Of a stretch of 64,000 bases of DNA, positions 1 through 8,451 are shown piece by piece. Under the pieces are notes generated by a model that saw nothing but the letters and a program-made list of their open reading frames with translations, was not told where the DNA came from and made no database searches. The stretch lies in the NCBI GenBank assembly GCA_023426145.1, contig JAFABG010000017.1, forward strand, positions 1 to 64,000, in the 5' to 3' direction. Within the stretch, counting starts at the first letter, position 1; each line of letters opens with the position of its first letter. Origin of the DNA: Bacteroidota bacterium. Lineage in GTDB: Bacteria; Bacteroidota; Bacteroidia; Bacteroidales; Bacteroidaceae. A program made the translations under genes and the position numbers.

Positions 1-2443
1 TCTTATATATACAACGATTATACTTGTCGTAATGATAGATGTAAGCATACCTCTGCAAAACAGGATGGCTTTCAGCGTATGACTGTACTGCCGTCAAACT
101 ATCAGCAGCCAGCGGAGGAAGTACGAAACGGACATTCCCATAATTGTCATATACCATATAGGTATCATGAGCTTCGTCACCGTTCATCTGCCGAGTCAGA
201 AGGGGGCGACCTAATTTGTCTTTAAACTCGTAGGTTACGTTTCCATCCTCATCAGTAGTGCGCATAACATCAAGCGTGCATGGCATATAAACACCTGAAA
301 CAATAAGAGAAGCATTTCCATCAACACGGTAGATGCGCGCAACCTGCGAAGAGTTTGTCATGCGGTCACTCTTTATTGAATGACCTGTGGAATGCCAGTC
401 TTTGCCGGGACTGTATGCTTCCACAACCTCATTCAGTGCAGATCCGTCATAGACCACACGGCTGTAAGGATGGGAATCCTCACCGTAAAGGAAGGAGGAA
501 CGGGCAGATTGCATCAATAAACCAGCGTCTATGTAAGAACCATTACCACTGTCTTTTGTTATTGGCAACCAAAGATTGCTAGCACGATTCAGGCAGTCAT
601 ATTCCTGCAATATAAACAAATCATTCCCCAATGGAGAAAAACCATGAGATACTTTAACCGTTGGATTGCCAAATGAGTCATAATATTGAATTTCTTGACG
701 AACTTTATCACTACTCAAAGATAGAAGGTCATCAGTAGCGACAGTCGGAAAATACGACACTACATGAGGGCGGCTCATTGTAGGGGAAAGTGCACCCAAA
801 GAGGCACCGAAACCTTCAATAGTTAGTGTGATAAAGCCGTTTTCAAAGTCTCCTTCAGAAATTACATAATATGTTCCTACGGGAAGATTATCAACTGTTA
901 TCAGGGCATTTTCCAGGCTTCCGCACAGGTCTTCATCCGTATAGTTATCGCTCGAATAAAGAATCTCACCGTCAGCATTCAACAGGCTAAGATAGGTATC
1001 TGTTATAACAGAGCCACAATGACTAATTTTCAGATCCAGAGGAGTGGTCAATGTGAATTTATAGAACACATCATTGCCCGGTTTACCAGGGAAAGAAGTA
1101 TGCCCTGTATAGTCCGTATATCCAGAAGTGTCACGAGTATCAGTAAAAAGGAAACCACTGCCATAGGTACCCGCATCAATCGCAGTATTAAATTTATCAC
1201 CAATGAGGCCGGATAATACTCCATTTATAAACAAATTCATGTTTCCGTTAGTTGAACCATCCACAACGATGTAGTAAGTACCAGAAGAAAGATAAGGAAT
1301 CTGGAGATAGGCATGTTCCACATTATCACAGGCTCCTCTGCCTTCGGTATGATCATTTGTGTATAGCAATTCTCTATTTGAAGAATATACCATTAGGTAA
1401 GTATCATCCACCTCAGAGCCGCAGTTATAAATATCTAAGGCCATCGGTTCCGTAAGAGTAAAACTATAATATACTTCATTCCCAACCTTCGCAGATTCTT
1501 TACTGTATGCAAAGACAGAAGTATCAAATGTATTTTCATACCAAAAACCTGCTCCATTATATTCCCCTTCAATATCAATAGCTGAAGAGAAACTGCTTCC
1601 CAAGGGAAGTGGAGTACCTGTAAGGGAAAGGGTCTGCCAAAGTCCACCCCAGCCAAGTGCCCACGTCTGGATATAGTACTTACCAGGAGCCAGTTCATAA
1701 TAGAGCAAATTATTTGAAATTGTGTTTACTGGCTTTACCACATCATCTTCCCAACGCTTCAACTGGGTATGGGAACCTGCCAGAGTATTTTCTAATTTCA
1801 GTTGCACAGAATTCGAAAGTGTGAAGCAATAAACCATGTCATGGTAGTCATCCCACGGCCCCACTCCAGGCTCATAATCCGATTCGTAAGATGAAAGATT
1901 GTCCGTATGAGAAACAGAGAAACCACTGTCAAAGCTACCTAGATTCATCGGGTAATAGAAATCTTCTCCAACAGCTCGCTCTGCTCCAGTTATTTCCAAA
2001 GTGGCAAGTCCTTCATGCACAACACTTCCTGATCCAGAATTAGCTGTTTCGGCTATTATATAATATGTACCGGGAAGTAAAGCGATGGAAAAATCCGCAT
2101 TAGCCAGATCAATATAATCTACCTCGTCCCCAGAAGCTTTTAGTAGATGAATAAAAATTTGTTCTACATAATAGTCGTTTCTCCAAATAAACAAATCCAG
2201 GGAGCGTGTTAGTGTCAACTTTAAAAATATATCATTTCCGAATACATAACCAGGATTCTTAATTGGGGAAAGCGAATAATCATCTGAATAATCGCGCGTA
2301 TCAAACGTCTTTACACAGTTGAACGCACTATCATGAATACCTAGGTCTATGGCAGTTTCCATACGGTGATAGTAAGACGACTGACCAAACAAACTGTACG
2401 AAGAAGTCGCAAACAATATCAGTAAAAATAATTTTCGTATCAT
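1..2443 (-). CDS. Secreted RHS/DUF6443-type protein with four PPC-like N-terminal repeats, partial (C-terminus beyond window)
   Basis: The frame is open from an ATG at 2443 to the window edge, about 814 codons, so the C-terminus is missing. It begins with a signal peptide (MIRKLFLLILFATSSYSLFG, then QS). About residues 27-545 hold four units of roughly 125 residues, each with an opening like AIDxGxxxSGF, a core like GNDVFYKFTLTTPLDL and an ending like LPVGTYYV. This pattern resembles bacterial pre-peptidase C-terminal (PPC) beta-sandwich domains. From about residue 560 the sequence (SYFPTVATDDLL, DWHSTGHSIKSDRM, YDNYGNVRFVLPPLAADSL) matches the DUF6443 module found at the head of Bacteroidetes RHS proteins, so an RHS core is expected off-window. 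It lies 34 bp behind another secreted YD-type gene and is probably co-transcribed. The family link is firm; the role (surface shell, toxin carrier or adhesin) is unknown. Confidence 0.8.
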   Translation of the reverse strand, partial: MIRKLFLLILFATSSYSLFGQSSYYHRMETAIDLGIHDSAFNCVKTFDTRDYSDDYSLSPIKNPGYVFGNDIFLKLTLTRSLDLFIWRNDYYVEQIFIHLLKASGDEVDYIDLANADFSIALLPGTYYIIAETANSGSGSVVHEGLATLEITGAERAVGEDFYYPMNLGSFDSGFSVSHTDNLSSYESDYEPGVGPWDDYHDMVYCFTLSNSVQLKLENTLAGSHTQLKRWEDDVVKPVNTISNNLLYYELAPGKYYIQTWALGWGGLWQTLSLTGTPLPLGSSFSSAIDIEGEYNGAGFWYENTFDTSVFAYSKESAKVGNEVYYSFTLTEPMALDIYNCGSEVDDTYLMVYSSNRELLYTNDHTEGRGACDNVEHAYLQIPYLSSGTYYIVVDGSTNGNMNLFINGVLSGLIGDKFNTAIDAGTYGSGFLFTDTRDTSGYTDYTGHTSFPGKPGNDVFYKFTLTTPLDLKISHCGSVITDTYLSLLNADGEILYSSDNYTDEDLCGSLENALITVDNLPVGTYYVISEGDFENGFITLTIEGFGASLGALSPTMSRPHVVSYFPTVATDDLLSLSSDKVRQEIQYYDSFGNPTVKVSHGFSPLGNDLFILQEYDCLNRASNLWLPITKDSGNGSYIDAGLLMQSARSSFLYGEDSHPYSRVVYDGSALNEVVEAYSPGKDWHSTGHSIKSDRMTNSSQVARIYRVDGNASLIVSGVYMPCTLDVMRTTDEDGNVTYEFKDKLGRPLLTRQMNGDEAHDTYMVYDNYGNVRFVLPPLAADSLTAVQSYAESHPVLQRYAYIYHYDKYNRCIYK

Positions 2444-2477
2444 AGTTTCAAGTCTTGTGAATTTTTAAATATTTCAT

Positions 2478-5400
2478 TTAATTTCCAAAGTGATAAACAT
2501 ATTTCTGGAGCATCACTTTGCGGGAGTTTTCATCCAAATAATAGTTGTTAGTCAGTCGGCCGTAATTATCATAATCAAATCGGGTGGTTATCCCATTAGA
2601 ATCGGTAATTGCCGTCAAGCCTTGCAAGGAAGTATATTCATAGACAGTGACAAAGGCATTGGGAAGTTTCTCTCTCAAAAAACCAATTTTAGCCCACGTC
2701 TCAACATTTGGTACACTATCGTAAGTCCATTCATCAGGTGATTCAATCTCTAGTACTCCACATACCTCATCAATTGTGGCGTTCTCTATCCTCGCAATGG
2801 GAAAACAGTTATTATAACTCCACAGAAAGCTGACAGGAGTGCCATCTTTACCTGCTAGCTCGACAATATTACCAGATGCATCGTAACGACGGTAAACCAC
2901 TTCATCCCTAAAGTCGGGCTGCTTGTCAGTCCGCGATTGCGATTTCTGTGGAAGACAGCTACCTGGGTTGAAAAGGAGGCGACTTTCCCGGCTTCTTTCC
3001 CCTTCTGTATGCTTATGATAAGAAAGAATAGCAGGATAATTGAGAAGATAGTCATATGTATCCACCGCCACTATACTGTCACTTTGCATAGTTTCCATCC
3101 TACGAGGATTTAAGGAAAAACCTGGATTGAAAAAGTCATAACTATACGCATACTGTTTCTCCGTGGCAAAAACATGCCGTTTACCCTCAGAGGTGTAAAA
3201 TCGTTTGGTAATTTCTTTGTCTAGCTGCCGATACGTACCTATATCAAGATTTTCATAGTGAGTAGTGTAGACAGGACATTGAGTGGTATACTTACTCTTA
3301 TCAAACTCTTCCCAATCTGTCACGACATGTCGTTCAGGTACCAATATCTGTACTTGTTGATCTAAAATTTTCTTTGCAGAATAACTATTTTCTACAACTG
3401 ACACCAATTCATCCCCGCGATAATATTCAGTACGGAGCAAAGCACCGTATAACTGATTGCTTTCCCCATAAGTGAAATCGCTGTAGGGGTCTTGCGAATA
3501 GTAGGGCTTACGACGTACCAAAGCTTCTGTCTCTTCAGTAATAGATTCATCCAGAAATTTTGCCACAGAACCAGAAGGGTCATTATCGTCCCATACTAGT
3601 AGATTTTCAAAAGCATGCCGCCTCACATTATAATAAAACATAGTGGTTGACTGAGTGCCATCATCACCCCAAATTTTTTCTGAAACCACATTGTACATGA
3701 CTGCACTACCATCATGCAACGTAATGTTAGAGACAGGCATGCATCCGTAAATGGTCAAATCCTCTTTCCAGACATCATTAGTTTGGGGGTTTTTGTAAAT
3801 TGCAACTCCATTCGATTGATAATCACGCTGAGTCACCATATGCCTGATGGCACCTCCACCCCAAACAGGTTCGTAATTCGGTATGCTCGGGATAGTCAAT
3901 CCATACTTATAAGATTTCCGCATCTTCCGCCTAGTATGAGGGTCATAGCTTTCGATAATGGAAACACGTAAACCGCCAACAGGGTGAAGATAATCCCGAT
4001 GGGGCTCATCTTTTCCAGTATCGCGAAAAGCAGCATAATTTCCTTGATAACTAAAACGCGTTTGAACACCCTGTGGGTCAGTTATCTGGGATAGAATACC
4101 AAGCCCTGCGTAAGTCGGATTTGGATTACGGTTAGTGCCTGGATAATTCACCACAAAATTCTTCATTTGCGACAATCCACTAAGTTCAAGTGAAACGACT
4201 TCCTTTATACTCGGAAGCTTACTTTGTTTACTATTTTCTAGGCCATTGCAAAATCCCCAATGATCAACAGATGTCGTATAGATTGATGGCACACGGTTGC
4301 TATCTTCATAATTAAAAACCCATAAACGATCTTCCACACCGGGAGAAGAGATACGCACAGAATCCAGCTTCGTCAGTGAGGTGTTATCATTATATGGAGT
4401 GATATAAAATTTAATAGCTCGTATCAGTATTCCTTCTCTATCTTTTATCTCCATCTCGTCAAGTACAGTGTTATAAGTAATAACATCCCCCCCAACACGC
4501 TTATAGCAAACTGACAAATGATTATCAAGAAAATCTACTCCTGAAACAAAAGCCGCTTCAATGTCGCCGTCACCATAATAGGACGGCTCCGAAAAACCAA
4601 CACCGGCCTCATTCCGAGTAATATTTACTAATTCAGCATCTTTAATTTCTTCCGAAGGATGGTAGTCTTTTGGCACACAGACACGATAGTAAGAAGGACC
4701 GTCTATCAGAAGCGTTTTACGGTTAGGCTGGTCTATATCTTTGAAAATCAACTGTTCATTCAGGTTGTAAAACGTACTTGGATTAGTGAAATGTATAGGT
4801 GAAAGATAAGAAAAACTTACCAATTTCTGTTCCGGGTGCCGTGCAGAGCAAACTGAACTACACAACCAACGAGTGATATCATCGCCCGTTTTCTCACAAG
4901 TACTCCCAAAATAATAATTTAGCCCATTCTCATCTGTGATATTCATTGTGTTGTCATAATTCCACTTCACAAGATCATTGTTACGAGGGACCGTCCACAT
5001 TGGCATGTCGCGTGTGCGGAAATAACCGCTTCCCTCATTGTGAGGTAATTTGTAAAAGAATTTATCTGGACGTATGTCAATCATATTATCTACCCTATAT
5101 CCATAAAAATCCATCTGCTCATCGCGTCGCAAAGGAACTTTATCTTCTGCCACGTAGAACCAGCCGAGACTGTATTTATTATCTGCCACCCCATTGATAC
5201 GACGACTTATCGAGGGCTCTAGGTTCAACGTCCATCCCGTTCCAGCAACTCCGCTACGTTCTTTCGGCTTCAAGCCTGACGAATGATAAGACAATGTGAT
5301 AGGAATTGTCAGCTCACCAGCCACAATCTCATATAGTGGTACCGTAATATCAGGAATACCGGTACAATGGCTCACCGGATAGGATTGATATTTTTCCATA

Positions 5401-5567
5401 GCTGACACTGTAGGAGAAACCGGTACAATCTGGGGTACGTTCAATGAAATTGTATTTGTAGATTGCCCAAACACAAAAGCTGAAAAAAAGAGGAGACAAA
5501 GCGTTAAAGCCATAAAAGGATACCTGCTCAATCTCGTATTGTTTCTGTGTATATATTTTTTATTCAT
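2478..5567 (-). CDS. Secreted YD/RHS-related protein of 1029 residues
   Basis: The protein has an N-terminal signal peptide (hydrophobic run MALTLCLLFFSAFVFGQ after a basic segment). The next stretch, with ITVPLYEIVAGELTIPITLS and GTGWTLN, is typical of the first protein of secreted RHS-like gene pairs in Bacteroidetes. The C-terminus carries YD-type repeat sequence (GITTRFDYDNYGRLTNNYY) and ends soon after, with no RHS core or toxin domain. The downstream DUF6443 gene may supply the rest of the shell. No TAnnTTTG box was seen directly upstream; a terminator of the preceding operon lies between. What is seen is a beta-rich secreted YD protein. Partnership with the next gene is inferred from adjacency, shared strand and the 34-bp gap. 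Confidence 0.75.
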   Translation of the reverse strand: MNKKYIHRNNTRLSRYPFMALTLCLLFFSAFVFGQSTNTISLNVPQIVPVSPTVSAMEKYQSYPVSHCTGIPDITVPLYEIVAGELTIPITLSYHSSGLKPKERSGVAGTGWTLNLEPSISRRINGVADNKYSLGWFYVAEDKVPLRRDEQMDFYGYRVDNMIDIRPDKFFYKLPHNEGSGYFRTRDMPMWTVPRNNDLVKWNYDNTMNITDENGLNYYFGSTCEKTGDDITRWLCSSVCSARHPEQKLVSFSYLSPIHFTNPSTFYNLNEQLIFKDIDQPNRKTLLIDGPSYYRVCVPKDYHPSEEIKDAELVNITRNEAGVGFSEPSYYGDGDIEAAFVSGVDFLDNHLSVCYKRVGGDVITYNTVLDEMEIKDREGILIRAIKFYITPYNDNTSLTKLDSVRISSPGVEDRLWVFNYEDSNRVPSIYTTSVDHWGFCNGLENSKQSKLPSIKEVVSLELSGLSQMKNFVVNYPGTNRNPNPTYAGLGILSQITDPQGVQTRFSYQGNYAAFRDTGKDEPHRDYLHPVGGLRVSIIESYDPHTRRKMRKSYKYGLTIPSIPNYEPVWGGGAIRHMVTQRDYQSNGVAIYKNPQTNDVWKEDLTIYGCMPVSNITLHDGSAVMYNVVSEKIWGDDGTQSTTMFYYNVRRHAFENLLVWDDNDPSGSVAKFLDESITEETEALVRRKPYYSQDPYSDFTYGESNQLYGALLRTEYYRGDELVSVVENSYSAKKILDQQVQILVPERHVVTDWEEFDKSKYTTQCPVYTTHYENLDIGTYRQLDKEITKRFYTSEGKRHVFATEKQYAYSYDFFNPGFSLNPRRMETMQSDSIVAVDTYDYLLNYPAILSYHKHTEGERSRESRLLFNPGSCLPQKSQSRTDKQPDFRDEVVYRRYDASGNIVELAGKDGTPVSFLWSYNNCFPIARIENATIDEVCGVLEIESPDEWTYDSVPNVETWAKIGFLREKLPNAFVTVYEYTSLQGLTAITDSNGITTRFDYDNYGRLTNNYYLDENSRKVMLQKYVYHFGN

Positions 5568-5626
5568 AAATTATAGTTCATTAAAAATGAATCGTTAAAT
5601 TAATTATATTAGCTTAATTATATGTT

Positions 5627-5666
5627 TGAAAAGCCTTCGGCAGATTAATTCTAGCTGCAGAAGGCT
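5627..5666 (-). terminator. Terminator behind the smalltalk gene
   Basis: A 12-bp stem (5632-5643 with 5655-5666, one mismatch) is followed on the minus strand by TTTTC. It sits 22 bp after the smalltalk stop codon and ends the HU/amidase/smalltalk unit before the RHS genes. Confidence 0.6.
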
Positions 5667-5687
5667 CTTTCGTATGTCAGATAGCTT

Positions 5688-5789
5688 TTACAAATTCATC
5701 GCATTAGCCCCTAACACGCCTGCCACAGCCGACGCTACTGCGATAACCACCTTCAGGATCATATCCCAAACAGATCTCTTGATTGCCAT
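5688..5789 (-). CDS. Smalltalk-type small protein, 33 residues
   Basis: An ATG at 5789 sits 7 bases behind an excellent ribosome-binding site (AAAGGAGG) and opens a 33-codon frame: MAIKRSVWDMILKVVIAVAS, then a second half with AVAGVLGAN, then a stop. The protein is a single hydrophobic or amphipathic helix with a basic N-terminus and a conserved-looking Trp. Length, composition and position directly after an amidase gene match the small Bacteroidales proteins annotated as 'smalltalk protein'. It lies 36 bp from the amidase stop and before a terminator. Function is not known; a membrane-inserted peptide linked to the amidase, holin-like, is one possibility by analogy with phage lysis pairs, and is inference only. 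Confidence 0.8.
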   Translation of the reverse strand: MAIKRSVWDMILKVVIAVASAVAGVLGANAMNL

Positions 5790-5825
5790 AATTTACCTCC
5801 TTTCCGTTTTTTAGAATAGTTTAGT

Positions 5826-6311
5826 TTACTCTGCATTTTCTACCCCTTTCTTTCCAAATGTTTCACCCTCAAATTTTTCCTTGCCTACATCAAAGCAGGG
5901 GCATACTTTGATCCACTCTTCCGGCTCTATCTGCCCATCGCCATTCTTATCCGGCGAGAGATCGCGGTGGCCGCACACCCCGCAACCGGGAAACCTGTCC
6001 AACAACTCACGAATCAGTGACCGAAGTGCCACGCATTGCTCCAGAGTTCGGGTGTCTGCCGGGCGTCCCCGACAGTCCAAACCACCTTCATAGCAAATGC
6101 CAATACTGTTTGCATTGAAACCCTTCACATGTGCACCGATGCGCTCTATTGGGCGAGTGAGATGTACCGTTCCGTCTCGGCGGATGTAGTAGTGATAGCC
6201 TGTTCCGTTGAATCCGCGGCGGCGGTGCAACAGGTCGAGAGCCTCTGGCGAAAGCGTACAATTCCCCTTCGTGGCGGAACAATGCACCACGATCAAATTG
6301 ATAATCCTCAT
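5826..6311 (-). CDS. N-acetylmuramoyl-L-alanine amidase (amidase_2/PGRP fold)
   Basis: This is a 161-residue protein of the T7-lysozyme/PGRP amidase fold, which cuts the amide bond between N-acetylmuramic acid and L-alanine of peptidoglycan. Predicted zinc ligands are visible: His10 in VVHCS, His115 in GHRDLSPD and Cys137 in KVCPCFD. The segment DKNGDGQIEPEEW resembles a calcium-binding loop of the EF-hand/dockerin kind, a common variation in this family. No signal peptide is present, so export would need a partner or lysis. It sits 35 bp behind the HU-like gene and before the smalltalk gene, a grouping seen repeatedly in Bacteroidales and often near prophage-derived or surface-polysaccharide loci. 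Confidence 0.9.
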   Translation of the reverse strand: MRIINLIVVHCSATKGNCTLSPEALDLLHRRRGFNGTGYHYYIRRDGTVHLTRPIERIGAHVKGFNANSIGICYEGGLDCRGRPADTRTLEQCVALRSLIRELLDRFPGCGVCGHRDLSPDKNGDGQIEPEEWIKVCPCFDVGKEKFEGETFGKKGVENAE

Positions 6312-6346
6312 GTTAGTTAGTGATTAATCAGCTACAAAACAGAATG

Positions 6347-6853
6347 TTATGCTGTCGGATCTGGAGCTTCACCGCCACCTTCCTCGCCGCTATCATCGCC
6401 GTTGGGTTCATTACCACTCTCACCACCCGGAATGGGAGAGTCCGCTCGCTCAAAGCGAACACACTTCGCACCGGTAACCAAAGAACGAGTAGCGGTAGTG
6501 CGGTCCGGATTCTTGGTAAAATTAGGCAGGAAGCGGACGGTAAGTGAAGCCTGTGCTGCCGATACTTCTTCGGCAGTCTCCACCCCTTTGCCGTTAGATT
6601 TCATCACCATCCGAAAAGTACCGAAGCCGTCAAGTGATACGCTTTCTGATGCTTGCAGGTGCTGCGCCACTACGATGACCAGGTTATCCAGCGTGTTCTT
6701 CACATCACCGGCCGAGAGAGACGAGTAGGCGGCTATCTCTTTAGCAATTTGGGAAGTGGACACATTGGCCGTGTAAATCACACGGGGATGAAACATTTTT
6801 TTGTTGTTTTTGTCTTCCAGAATAGACTGGAAGGATTTAAATAATACAGGCAT
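6347..6853 (-). CDS. HU-family DNA-binding protein, Bacteroidetes long type
   Basis: The 168-residue protein contains an IHF/HU-like domain (about residues 25-125): VSTSQIAKEIAAYSSLSAGDV for the helical dimer core, then SVSLDGFGTFRMVMKSNGKG leading into the beta arm, and VRFLPNFTKNP. This matches the HU-related group of Bacteroidetes. The C-terminal 45 residues are acidic and Gly-rich (GGESGNEPNGDDSGEEGGG), an unstructured tail typical of the group. A TAnnTTTG box at 6918-6925 gives the gene its own promoter. It heads the HU-amidase-smalltalk unit. DNA binding follows from the fold; what it controls is unknown. Confidence 0.85.
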   Translation of the reverse strand: MPVLFKSFQSILEDKNNKKMFHPRVIYTANVSTSQIAKEIAAYSSLSAGDVKNTLDNLVIVVAQHLQASESVSLDGFGTFRMVMKSNGKGVETAEEVSAAQASLTVRFLPNFTKNPDRTTATRSLVTGAKCVRFERADSPIPGGESGNEPNGDDSGEEGGGEAPDPTA

Positions 6854-6917
6854 AATAGTAATAGTTTTTTTGTGTAAATAATTTAGTTTAGTTCTTGTCT
6901 TAAGCTTAATGACATTG

Positions 6918-6925
6918 CAAAGATA
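6918..6925 (-). promoter_or_regulatory. Promoter -7 box (TATCTTTG) of the HU/amidase/smalltalk unit
   Basis: Exact match to TAnnTTTG, 65 bp before the HU-like start and downstream of the preceding gene's stop, so the three-gene unit can be transcribed on its own. Confidence 0.55.
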
Positions 6926-6975
6926 CGGGCATTATTCAGACTATCACAGTCCATTTCTCAAAGTGCGTTCATTAA

Positions 6976-7842
6976 TTAATTCATAACGCTGAGCAGATAA
7001 TGACCAGGCAATTTGATTTTACCACTGCTCTCCCAAATCGTATTAAAACCTTTCCAAACGGCATTTCCAATAGCTCCAAAGTTACTTTTCAAAATAATGG
7101 CGTATTGCTCCGAAGGTGGAATTTTATAGAGCCGAAGGTTTTCCATCAACCCCAGAAAATTACGCTGAACCTCATCGCAAGGCGGCTGCATTCCATCCAC
7201 ATCTTCTTGCGTCAATTTATTTCTTTTTTTCAAAATTTTTCCTCCATCATTCTCTCCTTCAGGAGGGTTAGGAAGGGGGTTTATTTTGCTTTGATTTGTT
7301 TTAGTTTGTTTTCCTTTGTTTTGTGTACTCAATGTATTCATTTCAGGCGTAATTGTTGCAGCATCACAGTCTGGTGTTACAGCATCGGTTGTTGTGCATG
7401 CCACAGCTGCACTACGGCGATTTTTCTGAGAGAAGCGATATGAGCTCATCTCTTCGGCCTCCAGCAGGGCATACTCCGGCTCTATGAGCGAACTGCTTCG
7501 CCGCTTGGTGATGAACAGATACTGCCGCTGAATATCGGCAGAAGTCAGGATGTTGTATTGCCGAAACAGTCCGGCATCAAACAAGCCATATTCCACCGCC
7601 AGACCAATGACGCGTTTCACGTCATCAAGTTCCGTACTGTAAAGGTTATCGGCAAGTTCGTCGTAAAACTCATCATCACCAAAAACATAATATCCCTTGC
7701 CCGCATAAATGTACGACAGTGTCTCCACCAGTATCGCAAAGGCGGAATCGCCTTCACGTTTCATGATCCTACGCACCATACGATCGTACATAAAGCTGGT
7801 GCTCAAGGGGAAATAATCTAGCCCTCGTTTTATTCTTCCCAT
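6976..7842 (-). CDS. Lin1244/Lin1753-type (DUF4373) domain protein
   Basis: The first 120 residues (GLDYFPLSTSFMYDRMVRRI, SYIYAGKGYYVFGDDE, VKRVIGLAVEYGLFD, LTSADIQRQYLFITKRR) match the winged-helix-like Lin1244/Lin1753 N-terminal domain of phage and mobile-element replication proteins. A low-complexity Thr/Asn/Lys linker follows (about 145-205). The C-terminal part (DEVQRNFLGLMENLRLYKIP, FGAIGNAVWKGFNTIW) is the usual partner domain in Bacteroides homologues. It overlaps the upstream zinc-ribbon-like gene by 13 bp, so the two are translationally coupled. A replication or regulatory role is suggested by the domain; the intact host function is unknown. Confidence 0.75.
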   Translation of the reverse strand: MGRIKRGLDYFPLSTSFMYDRMVRRIMKREGDSAFAILVETLSYIYAGKGYYVFGDDEFYDELADNLYSTELDDVKRVIGLAVEYGLFDAGLFRQYNILTSADIQRQYLFITKRRSSSLIEPEYALLEAEEMSSYRFSQKNRRSAAVACTTTDAVTPDCDAATITPEMNTLSTQNKGKQTKTNQSKINPLPNPPEGENDGGKILKKRNKLTQEDVDGMQPPCDEVQRNFLGLMENLRLYKIPPSEQYAIILKSNFGAIGNAVWKGFNTIWESSGKIKLPGHYLLSVMN

Positions 7843-8177
7843 AGTTCGCGCAATTTTTCTTTTTTTTGTTTTCTACTAATACTCTCGGCCACTACCCTAC
7901 AGGCATGTTGTATAAGAGACATACGCACAATGGGATCTTTCACTTCAAAAATCACAGGATAGGAAACAGAATTATTTTCAAAACATAAATTCTTCTGGCG
8001 TTCACGGCGTTTTTTTGTATCTGTTTTCTTGCATTCCTTACAATAGCTTTCGGGAGCATGGGTACGTTTATTCATATAAAAAGCCTCTACAGGAAGCTCA
8101 CGCTTGCAACATCCGCAAACGTGTAGAGATGGAGTAAGAATGTGTTTCATATTCATTTTGTATTTCAAAGTTTTCAT
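7830..8177 (-). CDS. Small zinc-ribbon-like protein, unknown function
   Basis: The 115-residue protein carries two CxxC pairs (CGCCKRELPVEAFY and SYCKECKKTDTKKRRERQK), a knuckle spacing typical of a treble-clef or HNH-like zinc ribbon followed by a very basic stretch, so nucleic-acid binding is plausible. The start could be 8177 or the in-frame ATG at 8150; nothing in the sequence decides. Its 3' end overlaps the Lin1244-type gene. Similar zinc-ribbon proteins occur beside phage replication modules. I do not recognise a precise family. Confidence 0.6.
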   Translation of the reverse strand: MKTLKYKMNMKHILTPSLHVCGCCKRELPVEAFYMNKRTHAPESYCKECKKTDTKKRRERQKNLCFENNSVSYPVIFEVKDPIVRMSLIQHACRVVAESISRKQKKEKLRELWEE

Positions 8178-8190
8178 TTTATTAATTTCA

Positions 8191-8379
8191 TTAGAAAAAA
8201 GCCTCTAAACGTTCTTGCTCGTAGCGAATATAGATGCAGCGTACAAGAGATATAGATCGGTTGTGTAAGTAATATATTGCCTGTGTGTTAGAGATATAGT
8301 CGGGTGGAGGACGAGACAAAATCGATTCCTTCATAAAGTTGCTGTTTTTTTTCATATTTACCTGATTAGAAGTTCCCAT
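8191..8379 (-). CDS. Possible small protein of 62 residues upstream of the zinc-ribbon gene
   Basis: A longer frame begins at 8451, but a -7 box at 8409-8416 places the transcript start near 8402, so an internal start (ATG at 8379, or 8355) is the longest that could be translated. The product would be basic with no recognised domain (RPPPDYISNTQAIYYL, SISLVRCIYIRYEQERLEAF). The 3' half coincides with an AT-periodic sequence that also occurs at about 51.70-51.80 kb, so the coding appearance may be a by-product of a DNA repeat. Low confidence that this is a gene. Confidence 0.3.
   Translation of the reverse strand: MGTSNQVNMKKNSNFMKESILSRPPPDYISNTQAIYYLHNRSISLVRCIYIRYEQERLEAFF
8205..8300 (-). 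repeat. Dispersed AT-periodic repeat, copy 1
   Basis: On the minus strand the core reads TCTATATCTC, six bases, CG(C), TGCATCTATAT, preceded by further TATATC-like blocks about 25-35 bp apart. A related core (TCTATATCTC, six bases, CGTTGCATCTATAT) occurs at about 51711-51750 on the same strand in an unrelated locus. Confidence 0.45.
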
Positions 8380-8408
8380 AATTGAAACAAATCTCCAAAT
8401 TGACAACA

Positions 8409-8416
8409 CAAAGATA
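8409..8416 (-). promoter_or_regulatory. Promoter -7 box (TATCTTTG) of the small-protein/zinc-ribbon/Lin1244 unit
   Basis: Exact TAnnTTTG match upstream of 8379 and 8177, with no other candidate nearby. It argues against a start at 8451. Confidence 0.5.
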
Positions 8417-8451
8417 ATACAGTTTAACATTATAAAACAAACGTTTTTCAA

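Noticed and set aside
6402..6728. Plus-strand frame of 108 codons opposite the HU-like gene
   Set aside because: Shadow of a gene with a clear domain and promoter on the minus strand.
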